Shown: positions 28,678 to 40,819 of the stretch, piece after piece
How the letters are laid out: each line of letters opens with the position of its first letter
Position numbering within the stretch: the stretch's first letter is position 1
Assembly: GCA_024642485.1 (NCBI GenBank)
Contig: JAHEAY010000001.1
Location: forward strand, 1 to 59,221
DNA length: 59,221 bases
Direction of reading: 5' to 3'
Origin: Cytophagaceae bacterium
GTDB lineage: Bacteria; Bacteroidota; Bacteroidia; Cytophagales; Spirosomataceae
Translations under genes and position numbers: made by a program
Notes under the pieces: model-generated
What the model was told of the DNA's origin: nothing
Databases searched by the model: none
Seen by the model: the letters and a program-made list of their open reading frames with translations, nothing else

Positions 28678-29733
28678 TTTATTCCAAAACGAGAAGAAAC
28701 TATTGAACTCCCCTTGTAGGCCAGGAGCCAAGGACGGATGCACCTCACGAATACCCTGAAAATGGGCATTGATTGGGTGATCTCGGAAAATGCCGTGCAC
28801 CTTTAGATCGGAATATTCCCCATAATAAACTTGAATCCCCGGAATGTTTTCGGCGAGTGAAAGGATAAACTCAATCGTCTTGGGAGCCATCGGATGTTTC
28901 GCAAAATGACTCGGTTCTAAGACCAGAATCCGATTGCCGGCTTCCCCCTCATGGAAGCTAGGATCCAGCGTATAATGGGTATAAATGAAGGTGGGAATAC
29001 CATCGATTAAATCCAGCGGCTTTGTATTAGGCGGAGTAAATGGAAGCGATGCTTCGACCGAGCTACGTAAATGTTCGGGAGGAGATTTCAATGGTAAATC
29101 CTCGTAATCGAAATCCAGAAATGTTCCTTGCTGCTTGCTACCCGTATAACGATTGATATTTTCTTGGTTCGCGTAATACAATTTGTTGCTGAAGGTGCCG
29201 GCGCACCATTGCCAACTCAGCGCATTACTCGCCAAATCGCCGTCCAATAAATGGTAATACATCCACTGAGCAGGTTCTAGCCAATGGTATTTCGCCACAT
29301 TACAAATCGTGGCTGCCAAATACATGCGGAGATGATTGTGCAAGTAGCCTGTTTCCGGAAATGGAGCTAGCTGTGTATCTAAGGCCTGGATTCCCGTCTT
29401 GGATGCTAATACGGCACGAGGTATCCCGAAGCGTTCAATGCCCTCCTGCGGATGGCGAATGTCCTCAAAAATTCCATCGCCTTTTTGAAACCAAGTCCGC
29501 GTGTAAAACTCCCGCCAGGCTAATTCTTGAATGAATTTTTCCGCTTGTTCCAAGCCGATTGCACGGTCTTTCAGTCGCTTGACAACTTGTGGAACGGTGA
29601 TAAATCCGCGGGATAAATAGGGGGATAAATAAGACACGCCACCCGTGATAAAATTACGCGATCGAGCATAATGCTCGGGGTCGAATTGGTCGATGCGCTG
29701 ATATACCTCGGCAAGTTTCGTTGGGAATTCCAC
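28657..29733 (-). CDS. Photolyase-like protein lacking the N-terminal antenna domain, with a C-terminal alpha/beta part
   Basis: 358 aa. It starts directly at the FAD-binding domain (YARSRNFITGGVSYLSPYLS at 22-41) and keeps ELAWREFY, GYLHNHLRMYLAATI, DGDLASNALSWQWCAGT and NINRYTG, including the W-Q-W pair. Residues about 230-358 form an alpha/beta-looking domain (RILVLEPSHFAKHP, IQVYYGEYSDL). The order therefore looks reversed from normal photolyases. Start is GTG at 29733, overlapping the TIGR03643 stop (TAGTG), so no antenna domain can be hidden upstream. Role in DNA repair or sensing is unknown. Confidence 0.85.
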   Translation of the reverse strand: MEFPTKLAEVYQRIDQFDPEHYARSRNFITGGVSYLSPYLSRGFITVPQVVKRLKDRAIGLEQAEKFIQELAWREFYTRTWFQKGDGIFEDIRHPQEGIERFGIPRAVLASKTGIQALDTQLAPFPETGYLHNHLRMYLAATICNVAKYHWLEPAQWMYYHLLDGDLASNALSWQWCAGTFSNKLYYANQENINRYTGSKQQGTFLDFDYEDLPLKSPPEHLRSSVEASLPFTPPNTKPLDLIDGIPTFIYTHYTLDPSFHEGEAGNRILVLEPSHFAKHPMAPKTIEFILSLAENIPGIQVYYGEYSDLKVHGIFRDHPINAHFQGIREVHPSLAPGLQGEFNSFFSFWNKLSKQLR

Positions 29734-30029
29734 TAGCGCTTACTGATTTTGTTCATACTAATGCTGCGTTGTAACGTACATTTAAATCGGGGGTCTAGAG
29801 CGACGCGTTTTTGCAGGTGTTTCGTATTCCGGCCGGCCATCCGCTTACGCCACATGCGAAAACTGGAATCCTTGCTATTCAGGCGCATGAATTCGATGAC
29901 CTCTTTTTCCTTTAGGCCAAACTGAAATTCGATCGCCTCAAAAGGCGTGCGATCTTCCCAGGCCATTTGGATGATTCGGTCAATGTCCTCATCGGTAAAT
30001 TTATTTGCTACGTCTGCACTTTTCACCAC
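29733..30029 (-). CDS. TIGR03643 family protein
   Basis: 98 aa. It matches the TIGR03643 (DUF2805) pattern: FTDEDIDRIIQMAWEDRTPFEAIEFQFGLKEKEVIEFMR, a probable small helix-turn-helix fold, then FRMWRKRMAGRNTKHLQKR, basic and likely nucleic acid binding. Genes of this family often stand next to cryptochrome-like genes, as here, with 1-nt overlap to the FAD-domain photolyase and 29-nt overlap to the DUF2256 gene. Function is not known. Confidence 0.85.
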   Translation of the reverse strand: MVKSADVANKFTDEDIDRIIQMAWEDRTPFEAIEFQFGLKEKEVIEFMRLNSKDSSFRMWRKRMAGRNTKHLQKRVALDPRFKCTLQRSISMNKISKR

Positions 30030-30138
30030 AGTAGATGATTTGATCCCAATTCTTTTCCCACTTCTTGCGCCAGGCGAAAGGGCGGTTGCAAACGGGGCAG
30101 ATTTTGGAGGGTAAATGTTGTTTTTTAACGCCTTGCAT
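30001..30138 (-). CDS. DUF2256 small zinc-ribbon-like protein
   Basis: A 45-codon gene, easily missed. The protein begins MQGVKKQHLPSKICPVCNRP, continues with FAWRKKWEKNWD, and has CGEKC near the end: two CxxC pairs (C14/C17 and C37/C41) likely holding zinc. This is the DUF2256 family, which is associated with cryptochrome-like genes. The start at 30138 lies just after the terminator of the DinB-like gene, so a promoter must be between, or the terminator leaks. It overlaps TIGR03643 by 29 nt in another frame. Confidence 0.85.
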   Translation of the reverse strand: MQGVKKQHLPSKICPVCNRPFAWRKKWEKNWDQIIYCGEKCRRSK

Positions 30139-30173
30139 AAAAAAGGGCTTGCCTATGAAAGACAAACCCTTTT
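30139..30173 (-). terminator. Terminator of the DinB-like gene
   Basis: Stem AAAAGGG (30141-30147) / CCCTTTT (30167-30173) with a further TTG / CAA pairing inside; on the minus strand it is followed by T residues. It ends directly before the DUF2256 start codon. Confidence 0.7.
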
Positions 30174-30191
30174 CTACGGAAAATGTTTAGA

Positions 30192-30707
30192 CTAGAACAA
30201 TTTCTCTTGTGGAGGCGTCGCGCCAGCCAAACGGATATACACCGTTGCTTGTCCGCGGTGGTGTGTTTGGTGTTCAAAGGCTTTGTCGATCGCTTGGCCT
30301 TTTGTCATATCGAAACGTCCAAACAATTTTACCGACTCCGCTAATTTCGCATCCGGTACATTTTTGATCGCGTTGATGGCAAAATCATAGGCAGCTAACA
30401 CTTTCTCGGTTACGCTTGCTTTCGCCACGTCATTCGATTTTTCCAAATCCTTTGCCGTAGGAGCTACGTCCGTTGCCGTTCCCACAAACATGTAAATCGC
30501 ATCTGAAAGGTGAAGCATTTGGCCAGCAAAAGAACGCATTTCTTTCGTTGGCTTTAAGGCATAACCCGTTTCAGGCATTGCGTCTAAGTATTCTTTCGTG
30601 TAAGCACGCGCGCGCTCCCAGTCTTTCAATAGGTTCGCTTTCGGAGTTTGAGCAGTCAGGTTGCTTGCCATGGCAAGGATTGCCAAAAAGGTGAATAGTT
30701 TTTTCAT
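30192..30707 (-). CDS. DinB-family protein with signal peptide
   Basis: 171 aa. A signal peptide (MKKLFTFLAILAMASNLTAQ) precedes a DinB four-helix bundle; metal ligands of the family are suggested by H in MLHLSDAIY and by HQTHHRGQ. DinB proteins bind a divalent metal and often act as thiol-dependent transferases; secretion to the periplasm is common in Bacteroidota members. It has its own promoter (-7 box 30729-30736) and terminator, so it is a single-gene unit. Confidence 0.82.
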   Translation of the reverse strand: MKKLFTFLAILAMASNLTAQTPKANLLKDWERARAYTKEYLDAMPETGYALKPTKEMRSFAGQMLHLSDAIYMFVGTATDVAPTAKDLEKSNDVAKASVTEKVLAAYDFAINAIKNVPDAKLAESVKLFGRFDMTKGQAIDKAFEHQTHHRGQATVYIRLAGATPPQEKLF

Positions 30708-30728
30708 GATCGTTTATTTTATAATGTT

Positions 30729-30755
30729 CAAATGTACGTAAAATTTAGATTTCAA
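30729..30755 (-). promoter_or_regulatory. Promoter of the DinB-like gene
   Basis: Minus strand TACATTTG (30729-30736) is an exact -7 box; a TTG at 30753-30755 gives a 16-nt spacer, slightly short. Confidence 0.45.
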
Positions 30756-31530
30756 TCTCCCCTCGCAAATACAACACAGCCTCCCCCGCAATCTGTACCC
30801 GATCTCCAAGTAGTTTGCAAGTTAAATCCCCTGTTCTTTGGGATAATTGGCGGGCCGTTAATTCAGTCTTCCCTAGTACGGAAGCCCAATAAGGGGTCAA
30901 CGTCGTATGGGCGGAACCTGTCACGGGATCTTCATTCACGCCACAAGCCGGGCCAAAAAAACGAGAGACAAAATCGGTTTTTTCTCCGGGAGCCGTCACA
31001 ATGATGCCACGAACGGGATGGATTTTCAAGGCCTCAAAATCCGGATGGAGGGCGCGGATTTCTGCTTCCGAATCGTAGACAAAAAGATAATCCGTTTTAC
31101 CTTTAAAAACGGCACGTGGTTTCTGAGATAGACCCATTGTATGTTCGGGTAAAACCGGTATTTCTATCAGTTGGTCCACCGGAAAATTCAATGCCAAAAC
31201 GGAACCATTTCGACTCACCGTTAAGGGTCCGCTTCGCGGGGAATGGAAATTGATTTGGTCTTTGGCATAACCCAATTCATGAAACAAAACATAGGCACTC
31301 GCTAAAGTTGCGTGTCCACACAAATCCACTTCGACTGTGGGGGTGAACCAACGAATTTCATAGCGATCACCCGCAGGGACAATAAAAGCCGTTTCGGCTA
31401 AATTATTCTCCGCGGCGATGTGCTGCATTACAGCATCTGGAAGCCAGGCCGCTAACGGACAAACGGCGGCAGGATTGCCTTTGAAACGTTCGTTCGTGAA
31501 GGCGTCAACTTGGTAGATAGCGATTTTCAT
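30745..31530 (-). CDS. PhzF-family isomerase/epimerase-like protein
   Basis: 261 aa, the usual length. PhzF hallmarks: QVDAFTNERFKGNPAAVC at the start, the catalytic Glu in NNLAETAF, WFTPTVEVDLCGHATLAS and, near the end, GVNEDPVTGSAHTTLTPYW. The fold is diaminopimelate epimerase-like; PhzF itself isomerises a phenazine precursor, but most bacterial homologues have unknown substrates and no phenazine genes are present. Overlaps the DUF4386 gene by 4 nt (ATGA). Confidence 0.9.
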   Translation of the reverse strand: MKIAIYQVDAFTNERFKGNPAAVCPLAAWLPDAVMQHIAAENNLAETAFIVPAGDRYEIRWFTPTVEVDLCGHATLASAYVLFHELGYAKDQINFHSPRSGPLTVSRNGSVLALNFPVDQLIEIPVLPEHTMGLSQKPRAVFKGKTDYLFVYDSEAEIRALHPDFEALKIHPVRGIIVTAPGEKTDFVSRFFGPACGVNEDPVTGSAHTTLTPYWASVLGKTELTARQLSQRTGDLTCKLLGDRVQIAGEAVLYLRGEIEI

Positions 31531-32186
31531 GAAGCCAAAATTAGGTCATTTTCTTTAAATCCTTTGAACGTCAAATAAAGCCCCAACGAAAACTCCCAAA
31601 GTGCAATAGGTATAACGGTTAATGCGATTTCTGGCGCGCGCTGATCGTACACACTATATAAAACAGCTACATCGCCAGCTACCAACGTAAAGGCCCCGAT
31701 AATTCCAATGATGGGTAAAATTCGTGGAACAAGACGTGTTTGATAAAGCAGGGTTCCCAAAAGCAAGGCATTGACGGCGGGAATGAAACTTTGGCTAATT
31801 AAAAACAAGCGGTCGTAGAGCATCACGAGTCCACGAGCCAAAACTTGCGACTCGCTGCCTAAACTACGAAGACTTAACACCGTTAGTAAACTCGCAACGC
31901 CTGCAAAAATCAAGGTTGCTTCCAAAACCCGAGCGGCTACAAAACCCAAAGCCAAGCTTCCATTTTGCTTCTTCAAAACGGGATAAAAAGCGAGTGCCGT
32001 CCCAATGCAGGCCAATGCCATCAACAATTCCAAGATTCCACCGAGCACCACATCGCTGGCTGGCGCTGAGCTTAAGATAAAATTCGGTTGGTGAATTTCG
32101 TGGTAAAGCGACAAGGTTGGGATCGAAATGAAGGTCAACAGGTATAGTATACCCGCGGTCAAAGATGTTTTGCGTGATGCTGTCAT
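31527..32186 (-). CDS. DUF4386 family membrane protein
   Basis: 219 aa with about six membrane helices: KTSLTAGILYLLTFISIP, AFYPVLKKQNGSLALGFVAARVLEA, ALLLGTLLYQTRLVPRILP and ALWEFSLGLYLTFKGF are characteristic of DUF4386 proteins. No function is known. It is the first gene of a two-gene unit with PhzF and stands back-to-back with the GNAT gene. Confidence 0.82.
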   Translation of the reverse strand: MTASRKTSLTAGILYLLTFISIPTLSLYHEIHQPNFILSSAPASDVVLGGILELLMALACIGTALAFYPVLKKQNGSLALGFVAARVLEATLIFAGVASLLTVLSLRSLGSESQVLARGLVMLYDRLFLISQSFIPAVNALLLGTLLYQTRLVPRILPIIGIIGAFTLVAGDVAVLYSVYDQRAPEIALTVIPIALWEFSLGLYLTFKGFKENDLILAS

Positions 32187-32248
32187 GTATGCAATTTGGA
32201 AAATTATTTGAAATCAAAAATGGATTATTATTTAAACGGCAAGCTCGC

Positions 32249-32256
32249 TATCTTTG
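32249..32256 (+). promoter_or_regulatory. -7 promoter element of the GNAT gene
   Basis: TATCTTTG is an exact TAnnTTTG match only 6 nt before the ATG at 32263, so the mRNA would be leaderless or nearly so. Confidence 0.5.
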
Positions 32257-32262
32257 AAATCA

Positions 32263-32790
32263 ATGAATGTCATAATCCGACCAGCCTCCCCTTTAGACCT
32301 CGCTGCCTTACAAGCCATCGGCCGAAAAACCTTTGCGGAAACTTTTGCCGCTAGCAATTCAGAGGAAAATTTAGCGGCGTATCTGGAAGAGGGGTTTTCT
32401 GAAGATAAACTCGGAGCAGAACTGCGAAACGAAAATTCCCAGTTTTACTTTGCCCTTCAAAAAGAGAACGTGATAGGCTATTTAAAAGTGAATTGGGGGG
32501 ATGCACAAAGTGAAAATCAAGACCCCAATGCCCTGGAAATCGAACGCATTTATGTACTTCAGCAATACCACGGAACGCAAGTAGGCGCGCTTCTTTATGA
32601 ACAAGCGTTAGCCATCGCACAAGCACGCAAGGCACCGTATATCTGGCTAGGTGTTTGGGAAGAAAATCCGCGGGCGATTCGGTTTTATCACAAGCAAGGA
32701 TTTGTGGAATTTGGGGAACATATCTTTCAACTAGGTGATGATGCGCAGCGGGATGTGTTGATGAGGCTCGATCAAGGATTGAATGGATAA
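32263..32790 (+). CDS. GNAT-family N-acetyltransferase
   Basis: 175 aa with a full GNAT fold: N-terminal MNVIIRPASPLDLAAL, central strand IERIYVLQQYHGTQVGALLYEQAL (motif A, pyrophosphate binding with QYHGTQVGA) and the late ARKAPYIWLGVWEENPRAIRFYHKQGF. It transfers an acetyl group from acetyl-CoA to an unknown amine. The TTG at 32254 is part of the -7 box, so the ATG at 32263 is the start. Confidence 0.88.
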   Translation: MNVIIRPASPLDLAALQAIGRKTFAETFAASNSEENLAAYLEEGFSEDKLGAELRNENSQFYFALQKENVIGYLKVNWGDAQSENQDPNALEIERIYVLQQYHGTQVGALLYEQALAIAQARKAPYIWLGVWEENPRAIRFYHKQGFVEFGEHIFQLGDDAQRDVLMRLDQGLNG

Positions 32791-32878
32791 TCCGTAATTT
32801 TGGTAGAAATACCCGTAAAATATATTTCTTTTTCTCGACTAGGTTCCTTTACTTTATTCCCTTGATAAACCTCTTGCC

Positions 32879-35944
<3,066 letters not shown>

Positions 35945-38185
35945 TTATGATTTTAATTGGGGTTGAAAAGGTTGTTGGTAAAAACGTTTTCCCGTCGCCT
36001 TATACAGCGCATTCGCCACCGCAGCAAAAACCGGAGGGAATGGTGGCTCTCCAAGACCCGTTGGATCGATCTCATTCTTCACAAAATGCACATCGATTTT
36101 CTTCGGTGCCTCATTGTGGCGAATCATGCGGTAGGTATCGAAATTCTTTTGATCCGTCTTACCATCCGTTAATGTCAACTGACCAAATAAGGCATTGCCA
36201 ATCCCGTCGATCGCTGCACCTTCGGCCATGTTTTTCGCTCCCTCAGGATTCACGACAACGCCGCAATCAAGTGCCGTAGTTACTTGGTCGACCGTCACTT
36301 GATCGCCCTTCACCTGCAAATCAATGACCTGCGCTGCATAAGAATTGTGGCAGAAATACGCCGAAACGCCTCGCTTTTTACCCGCGTTTTCCGGTTTTCC
36401 CCAACCCGATTTATCTCGAACTAATTCCAACACGCCCATGTAGCGGCTCGCGTCATAATCGTTGGTTTTTCCTACCGGATTGTCTTTCGCACGTTGCAAT
36501 AACTCCAAGCGGAAGGCAATTGGGTCTTTGCCCATATATTCCGAAATCTCATCCAAGAACGACTGCTCTGCCGCGGCGTTAAAATTCGAACGCGGCGCAC
36601 GGAATGCACCGATCGTAATGTTCGATGGAATCGCCCAACTCTCCGCTAGGTAATTATCCAAAGCTCCTGCCGGGAAACGGTTCGCGTGCAAAGGAGATTC
36701 GGGAACGCCTCCGCCTTTGATGTGCATCGCTGTTAAACGCTTGTTTTCGTCGAAGGCGGCACGGTAGGTCAACTGATAGGATGGTCGGTAAATACCCCCA
36801 CTCACATCATCTTCGCGTGTGTAAATTAATTTGATAGGCGCATTGGCTTGTTTCGAAATCAAGGCTGCTTCGATCATGTAATGACCATAAGCTCGCCGAC
36901 CGAAACCGCCGCCCATACGTGCTAATTCAATCGATATATTTTCTTTCGGAATTCCCAAACGAGCCACCATGGATGGTACCATCATTTCAGGAATCTGGAT
37001 AGGAGCTACAAAACGAACCTTATCTCCCACAAAATGTGCGAAAGTATTCGTTGGCTCCATAATATTATGCGCTAAGAACGGTGCCGTAAAGGTCCGCTCA
37101 ATCACATGTTTTGCTTCCGCAAAAGCCTTTTCAGGATCCCCATCTTTCCGCTCGATGCGGCCGGGTTTTTTATCCATTTCCAGCATTTGGGCATAGTGCT
37201 TTTTCGTGCTTTCTAAGCCGGATGGAATCAAGGTTTCGCGGTTATTTTGACCTGCTTCTTTTCTTTCAGGAGCAACCTCCCAAACCGCCTTGATTTTCTT
37301 CCGCGCATTCATGACATCCCAGGTAGATTTACCCACGACGGCAATGACTTCATTGAAGGAACGCGTATCAAAACCCGCAAATTTGTGGTCGTCATTGTAG
37401 ACCTTGATGGTGAAAATATCCACGATACCTGGCATCTTTTTCGCTGCGGTCACATCGAAGGATTTCAATTGCATACCGAAAGCCGGTGGACGTTCCGTCA
37501 TGGCATATAACATGCCAGCCTCGCGGTAATCCAAACCAAACAAAGGTTTTCCTTGTACGATTTTAGGTCCCACCACATTCTTTTGTGGCGTTCCCAACAA
37601 ACGGAAAGATTGATTTCCTTTTAAAACGATGTCCTTGGGAACCGGTAATTTCGAAGCTGCCTCCGCAAAGGTTCCGTAGCTCTCTGATTTGCCACTGAAC
37701 GCATGCGTCACTAGTCCATTTGAAGTCGTTAATTCCGACACGGGCAAATTCCAAGCCTGGCTTGCTGCCGTCAAAATCATTTGTCGGGCCGCAGCACCCA
37801 CCGTCCGCAATTGCTTCCAAGCCATGCGAACGCCTTGGCTACCGCCGGTAAATTGGCGTGGAAACGCTTTATTATCATAATTACCTTGCTCTACCTCAAC
37901 CTGCTTCCAATCCACGTCTAATTCCTCGGCGATCAACATCGGCAAAGAAGTCATCACATTTTGGCCAAATTCTGGATTGGGAGAAAATATTTTGATTGAA
38001 TTATCCGACGCAATTTTGATGAAACTGGTCACCTCTTGCCATACGGGTTCGATGTTCAATTCACCGAGCGATTCCACGGGTTTTGCACTCGCGAACCAAG
38101 AAATACCGAGCATCATGCCTCCACCGGATAGCGATGATACTTTCAAGAACGAACGTCTGCTGTAGTTAGTTTCTGTCTTTTTCAT
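35945..38185 (-). CDS. Molybdenum hydroxylase large subunit, isoquinoline oxidoreductase beta-like (copy 2)
   Basis: 746 aa. Tat signal ([19 protein letters not shown]), Moco-binding regions as in copy 1 ([52 protein letters not shown]) and [19 protein letters not shown] at the C-terminal catalytic Glu. Together with the 2Fe-2S subunit encoded just upstream (4-nt ATGA overlap) it should form an exported two-subunit oxidase that takes electrons from an aldehyde or N-heterocycle. The start at 38185 is preferred over an in-frame ATG at 38245, which lies inside the small-subunit gene. Confidence 0.92.
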   Translation of the reverse strand: MKKTETNYSRRSFLKVSSLSGGGMMLGISWFASAKPVESLGELNIEPVWQEVTSFIKIASDNSIKIFSPNPEFGQNVMTSLPMLIAEELDVDWKQVEVEQGNYDNKAFPRQFTGGSQGVRMAWKQLRTVGAAARQMILTAASQAWNLPVSELTTSNGLVTHAFSGKSESYGTFAEAASKLPVPKDIVLKGNQSFRLLGTPQKNVVGPKIVQGKPLFGLDYREAGMLYAMTERPPAFGMQLKSFDVTAAKKMPGIVDIFTIKVYNDDHKFAGFDTRSFNEVIAVVGKSTWDVMNARKKIKAVWEVAPERKEAGQNNRETLIPSGLESTKKHYAQMLEMDKKPGRIERKDGDPEKAFAEAKHVIERTFTAPFLAHNIMEPTNTFAHFVGDKVRFVAPIQIPEMMVPSMVARLGIPKENISIELARMGGGFGRRAYGHYMIEAALISKQANAPIKLIYTREDDVSGGIYRPSYQLTYRAAFDENKRLTAMHIKGGGVPESPLHANRFPAGALDNYLAESWAIPSNITIGAFRAPRSNFNAAAEQSFLDEISEYMGKDPIAFRLELLQRAKDNPVGKTNDYDASRYMGVLELVRDKSGWGKPENAGKKRGVSAYFCHNSYAAQVIDLQVKGDQVTVDQVTTALDCGVVVNPEGAKNMAEGAAIDGIGNALFGQLTLTDGKTDQKNFDTYRMIRHNEAPKKIDVHFVKNEIDPTGLGEPPFPPVFAAVANALYKATGKRFYQQPFQPQLKS

Positions 38186-38643
38186 GATTTCGCTGCGGCT
38201 TGTTGGATAGCTTTTTTGATACGGGTATAGGTTCCACACCGACAAATATTGCCGGTCATGAAGTTCTCAATATCTTCTTCCGTAGGGTTAGGTGTGCTTT
38301 TCAAGAGCGCCGCGGCGCTCATGATTTGGCCGGATTGACAATAGCCGCATTGTGCGACGTCAACGTCCAACCACGCTTTCTGAACAGGGTGATCCCCTTT
38401 CGCAGATAAGCCTTCGATGGTTGTGATTTCCATCCCCGCCAAAGCTGAAATTGGCAGTTGGCAAGAGCGAACAGCACTTCCATTTAAATGCACCGTGCAA
38501 GCCCCGCAGGAGCCCACGCCACAACCGTATTTTGTACCTTCCATACCGAGAATATCTCGGAGAACCCACAAGAGGGGCATGTTTTCGTCCGCCTCTACCT
38601 GGTGGACTTTCTTGTTAATGCGAACGAAATATTTCTTGATCAT
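38182..38643 (-). CDS. 2Fe-2S small subunit, isoquinoline oxidoreductase alpha-like
   Basis: 153 aa. N-terminal plant-type ferredoxin domain with C41, C46, C49 and C61 ([15 protein letters not shown]), C-terminal helical domain with C99, C102, C134 and C136 ([22 protein letters not shown]). These hold two 2Fe-2S clusters feeding electrons from the Mo site. No signal peptide: it should be carried through the Tat system by the Tat-signal-bearing large subunit. First gene of the three-gene unit; the only such subunit in the window. Confidence 0.94.
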   Translation of the reverse strand: MIKKYFVRINKKVHQVEADENMPLLWVLRDILGMEGTKYGCGVGSCGACTVHLNGSAVRSCQLPISALAGMEITTIEGLSAKGDHPVQKAWLDVDVAQCGYCQSGQIMSAAALLKSTPNPTEEDIENFMTGNICRCGTYTRIKKAIQQAAAKS

Positions 38644-38718
38644 AGTCTAGGTGATTTAAAAGAATCGAAGTAAATATAGGTAATCAATTCAATCAATAGT
38701 TATACTTTTCAAACAAGA

Positions 38719-39168
38719 TTAATGCTTGATTTGGTGGGTATCACGCACGCTACTAAATGTCAATGCAAGCATTTTCCATTCCTTGCCTTGTTTCTGATAT
38801 ACCTCCGTTACAGTGAATTCCGTTACTGCTACTTGTTCCCGAACGACCGCGTCCAAGGTAATTCGATTCCAAACGATTGCCGTATTACCTGAAATCTCCA
38901 CAGCTGTATCCTTCACCGTCGCTTTCTTGTACCAAATACGACCTGTTTTGATGATGTCTAATTCCTCGTCCTTCTTCCAGGTTCCGCTCATGTGAACGAA
39001 TTTGGCTTTGGCATCGAATAATTTGTCAAGCTTGTCCACGTCTTTGTCGGACATCCATTGCCATTTGTCCATCGACAATTGGATCAAGGTTTGTTCTTCT
39101 GAGCTTTGAGCAAATGTAGAAGAAAGTGTTATGAGCGAAAGGCTCACGAATAAGAGAATTGATTTCAT
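38719..39168 (-). CDS. Exported NTF2-like (DUF4440/SnoaL-like) protein
   Basis: 149 aa with a signal peptide (MKSILLFVSLSLITLSSTFAQ). The rest is an NTF2-like cone fold with DKWQWMSDKDVDKLDKLFDAKAKFVHMSGTWKK, strand VEISGNTAIVWNRITLDAV and a final EWKMLALTFSSVR, which matches DUF4440-like domains. No catalytic residues can be assigned. Divergent from an AraC regulator 152 bp away, which may control it. Confidence 0.75.
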   Translation of the reverse strand: MKSILLFVSLSLITLSSTFAQSSEEQTLIQLSMDKWQWMSDKDVDKLDKLFDAKAKFVHMSGTWKKDEELDIIKTGRIWYKKATVKDTAVEISGNTAIVWNRITLDAVVREQVAVTEFTVTEVYQKQGKEWKMLALTFSSVRDTHQIKH

Positions 39169-39320
39169 AAGTCGTTATTATTTTAAGTAACAAATTTCAA
39201 ACTAAGTACGCATATTTAGGTAGATAAATTCCGGGTTTTCCTACCATTTTTACGGATTGGAAATCTTTGCGACGTATGGATATCAGATAATTGGTAAATT
39301 CGTTCATTCAAGCTAATCCC

Positions 39321-40232
39321 ATGGAGAAAACGATTCAGGTTAATAACATCGACGAATACAATCAAAATAACAATCACAAGACGCTACATCCGCTCGTATC
39401 TGTATTGGATTATTCCAAAGCCATCGTACGTGATTGGGGCGATGCAGATTCCCTTCGATTTCAATATGGACTCTACAGCATTGTATTAAAAGAGGTGGTT
39501 TGCGGAGATATCCGTTACGGAAAACACACATACGATTACCAGGCGGGCACATTAGTTTTCTTTGCTCCTGGGCAAGTGGCCGAAATGCAAAATCCCAAAA
39601 TCCGGTATCAGCCGCAGGGACATGGACTTATTTTCCACCCGGATTTACTCATCGGAACAAACCTAGGTAGAAGCATTTCGCACTATAAATTCTTTCATTA
39701 CGAATCGCACGAGGCGCTGCACCTATCGGAAGATGAGCAAAAAATGATCTTGGACTGTTTTGCCAAAATCGAATTCGAACTCAAACAACCCATCGATAAG
39801 CATTCCAAGAAGTTGATCGTTTCGAACATCGAATTGTTTTTAGATTATTGCCAACGATTCTACGACCGTCAATTCATCACGCGGGAGCAAGTGAATAAGG
39901 GTATTCTGGAGCGTTTTGAAACTCTCATACATCAGTATTTCGAATCCGATCAAGCCCAAGTGAAAGGCATTCCATCCGTCAGTTATTTTGCAAATGAGCT
40001 ACATTTATCTGCGAATTATTTTGGCGATTTGATCAAAAAAGAAACGGGATTAACGGCCAAAGATTACATCCAAAACAAGACCATCGACGTGGCGAAAAAC
40101 CGCGTTTTTGATACCGATAAAACCATCAATGAAATTGCCTTTGAGATGGGCTTTAAATACCCTCAACATTTCACGCGCTTATTCAAGCAACGCGTGGGAC
40201 AAACACCGAATGAGTATCGGTCGTTAAATTGA
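39321..40232 (+). CDS. AraC-family transcriptional regulator
   Basis: 303 aa. N-terminal cupin-like sensor domain (about 1-150: [28 protein letters not shown]) and a C-terminal double helix-turn-helix: [22 protein letters not shown] and [32 protein letters not shown]. Regulators of this kind in Bacteroidota often stand next to dehydrogenase or oxidoreductase genes they control; the divergent NTF2-like gene and the molybdenum enzyme operon beyond it are candidates. Start ATG at 39321 preferred over an upstream TTG. Confidence 0.88.
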   Translation: MEKTIQVNNIDEYNQNNNHKTLHPLVSVLDYSKAIVRDWGDADSLRFQYGLYSIVLKEVVCGDIRYGKHTYDYQAGTLVFFAPGQVAEMQNPKIRYQPQGHGLIFHPDLLIGTNLGRSISHYKFFHYESHEALHLSEDEQKMILDCFAKIEFELKQPIDKHSKKLIVSNIELFLDYCQRFYDRQFITREQVNKGILERFETLIHQYFESDQAQVKGIPSVSYFANELHLSANYFGDLIKKETGLTAKDYIQNKTIDVAKNRVFDTDKTINEIAFEMGFKYPQHFTRLFKQRVGQTPNEYRSLN

Positions 40233-40775
40233 TTTAATGAACTTTGCCGGAACGCCACCTACAATCGTGTTTGCAGGAACGTCTTTCGTCACCACAGCGC
40301 CTGCCGCTACGATGGAATTTTCACCGATCGTAACACCCGGCAAAACAATGGCTCCGGCACCCAGCCATACATTTTTTCCAATGTGAACGGCCTTCAAATC
40401 CAGACTTTTACGCTGCGTCGGATCCACGGGATGATTCTCTGTGACGATTTTCACTTGCGGCCCAATCAACACATCGTCCTCAATCGTAATACCTCCCAGG
40501 TCTAAAAACGAGCAACCGTGGTTGATGAACACGTTTTTCCCAATTGTTGTGTGTTTACCAAAATTGGTTGAAAAAGGCGCTAATACCGTTGTCGAGGGAT
40601 CAATGCTTTGGCCTAAAATTTCAGATAAAATAGCTCGAATATCGTCGACATTGCCCGAGGAATTCAACTTTGCTGAAAGTGCGATGGTTTGATTGACAAT
40701 TTCCCAAACACCCGACCATTGTGGATCTGTGTGCGGAATAATTCCGCCGGCACGCATGCGCTCGAAAATGTTCAT
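40224..40775 (-). CDS. Hexapeptide-repeat acyltransferase (maltose O-acetyltransferase-like)
   Basis: 183 aa. N-terminal helical cap (about 1-60), then left-handed beta-helix repeats: [71 protein letters not shown]. This is the sugar or CoA O-acyltransferase family; acceptor unknown. It lies 12 nt downstream of the FabV terminator. Convergent with the AraC gene, overlapping by 9 nt. Confidence 0.86.
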   Translation of the reverse strand: MNIFERMRAGGIIPHTDPQWSGVWEIVNQTIALSAKLNSSGNVDDIRAILSEILGQSIDPSTTVLAPFSTNFGKHTTIGKNVFINHGCSFLDLGGITIEDDVLIGPQVKIVTENHPVDPTQRKSLDLKAVHIGKNVWLGAGAIVLPGVTIGENSIVAAGAVVTKDVPANTIVGGVPAKFIKSI

Positions 40776-40783
40776 ATGCTCAT

Positions 40784-40814
40784 AAAAAAAGCCACCCGTC
40801 AGACGGATGGCTTT
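40784..40814 (-). terminator. Terminator of fabV
   Basis: Stem AAAGCCA (40788-40794) / TGGCTTT (40808-40814) with inner CCGT / ACGG, followed on the minus strand by a T run (plus-strand A run 40784-40790). It starts 5 nt after the fabV stop at 40820. Confidence 0.75.
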
Positions 40815-40819
40815 CCTTT

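Noticed and set aside
25778-29733. Photolyase island as a recent mobile insertion
   Set aside because: No transposase, integrase, direct repeats or tRNA at the borders, and base use looks like the neighbours.
30745-31530. Phenazine biosynthesis cluster
   Set aside because: Only a PhzF homologue is present; PhzF-like proteins are common without phenazine genes.
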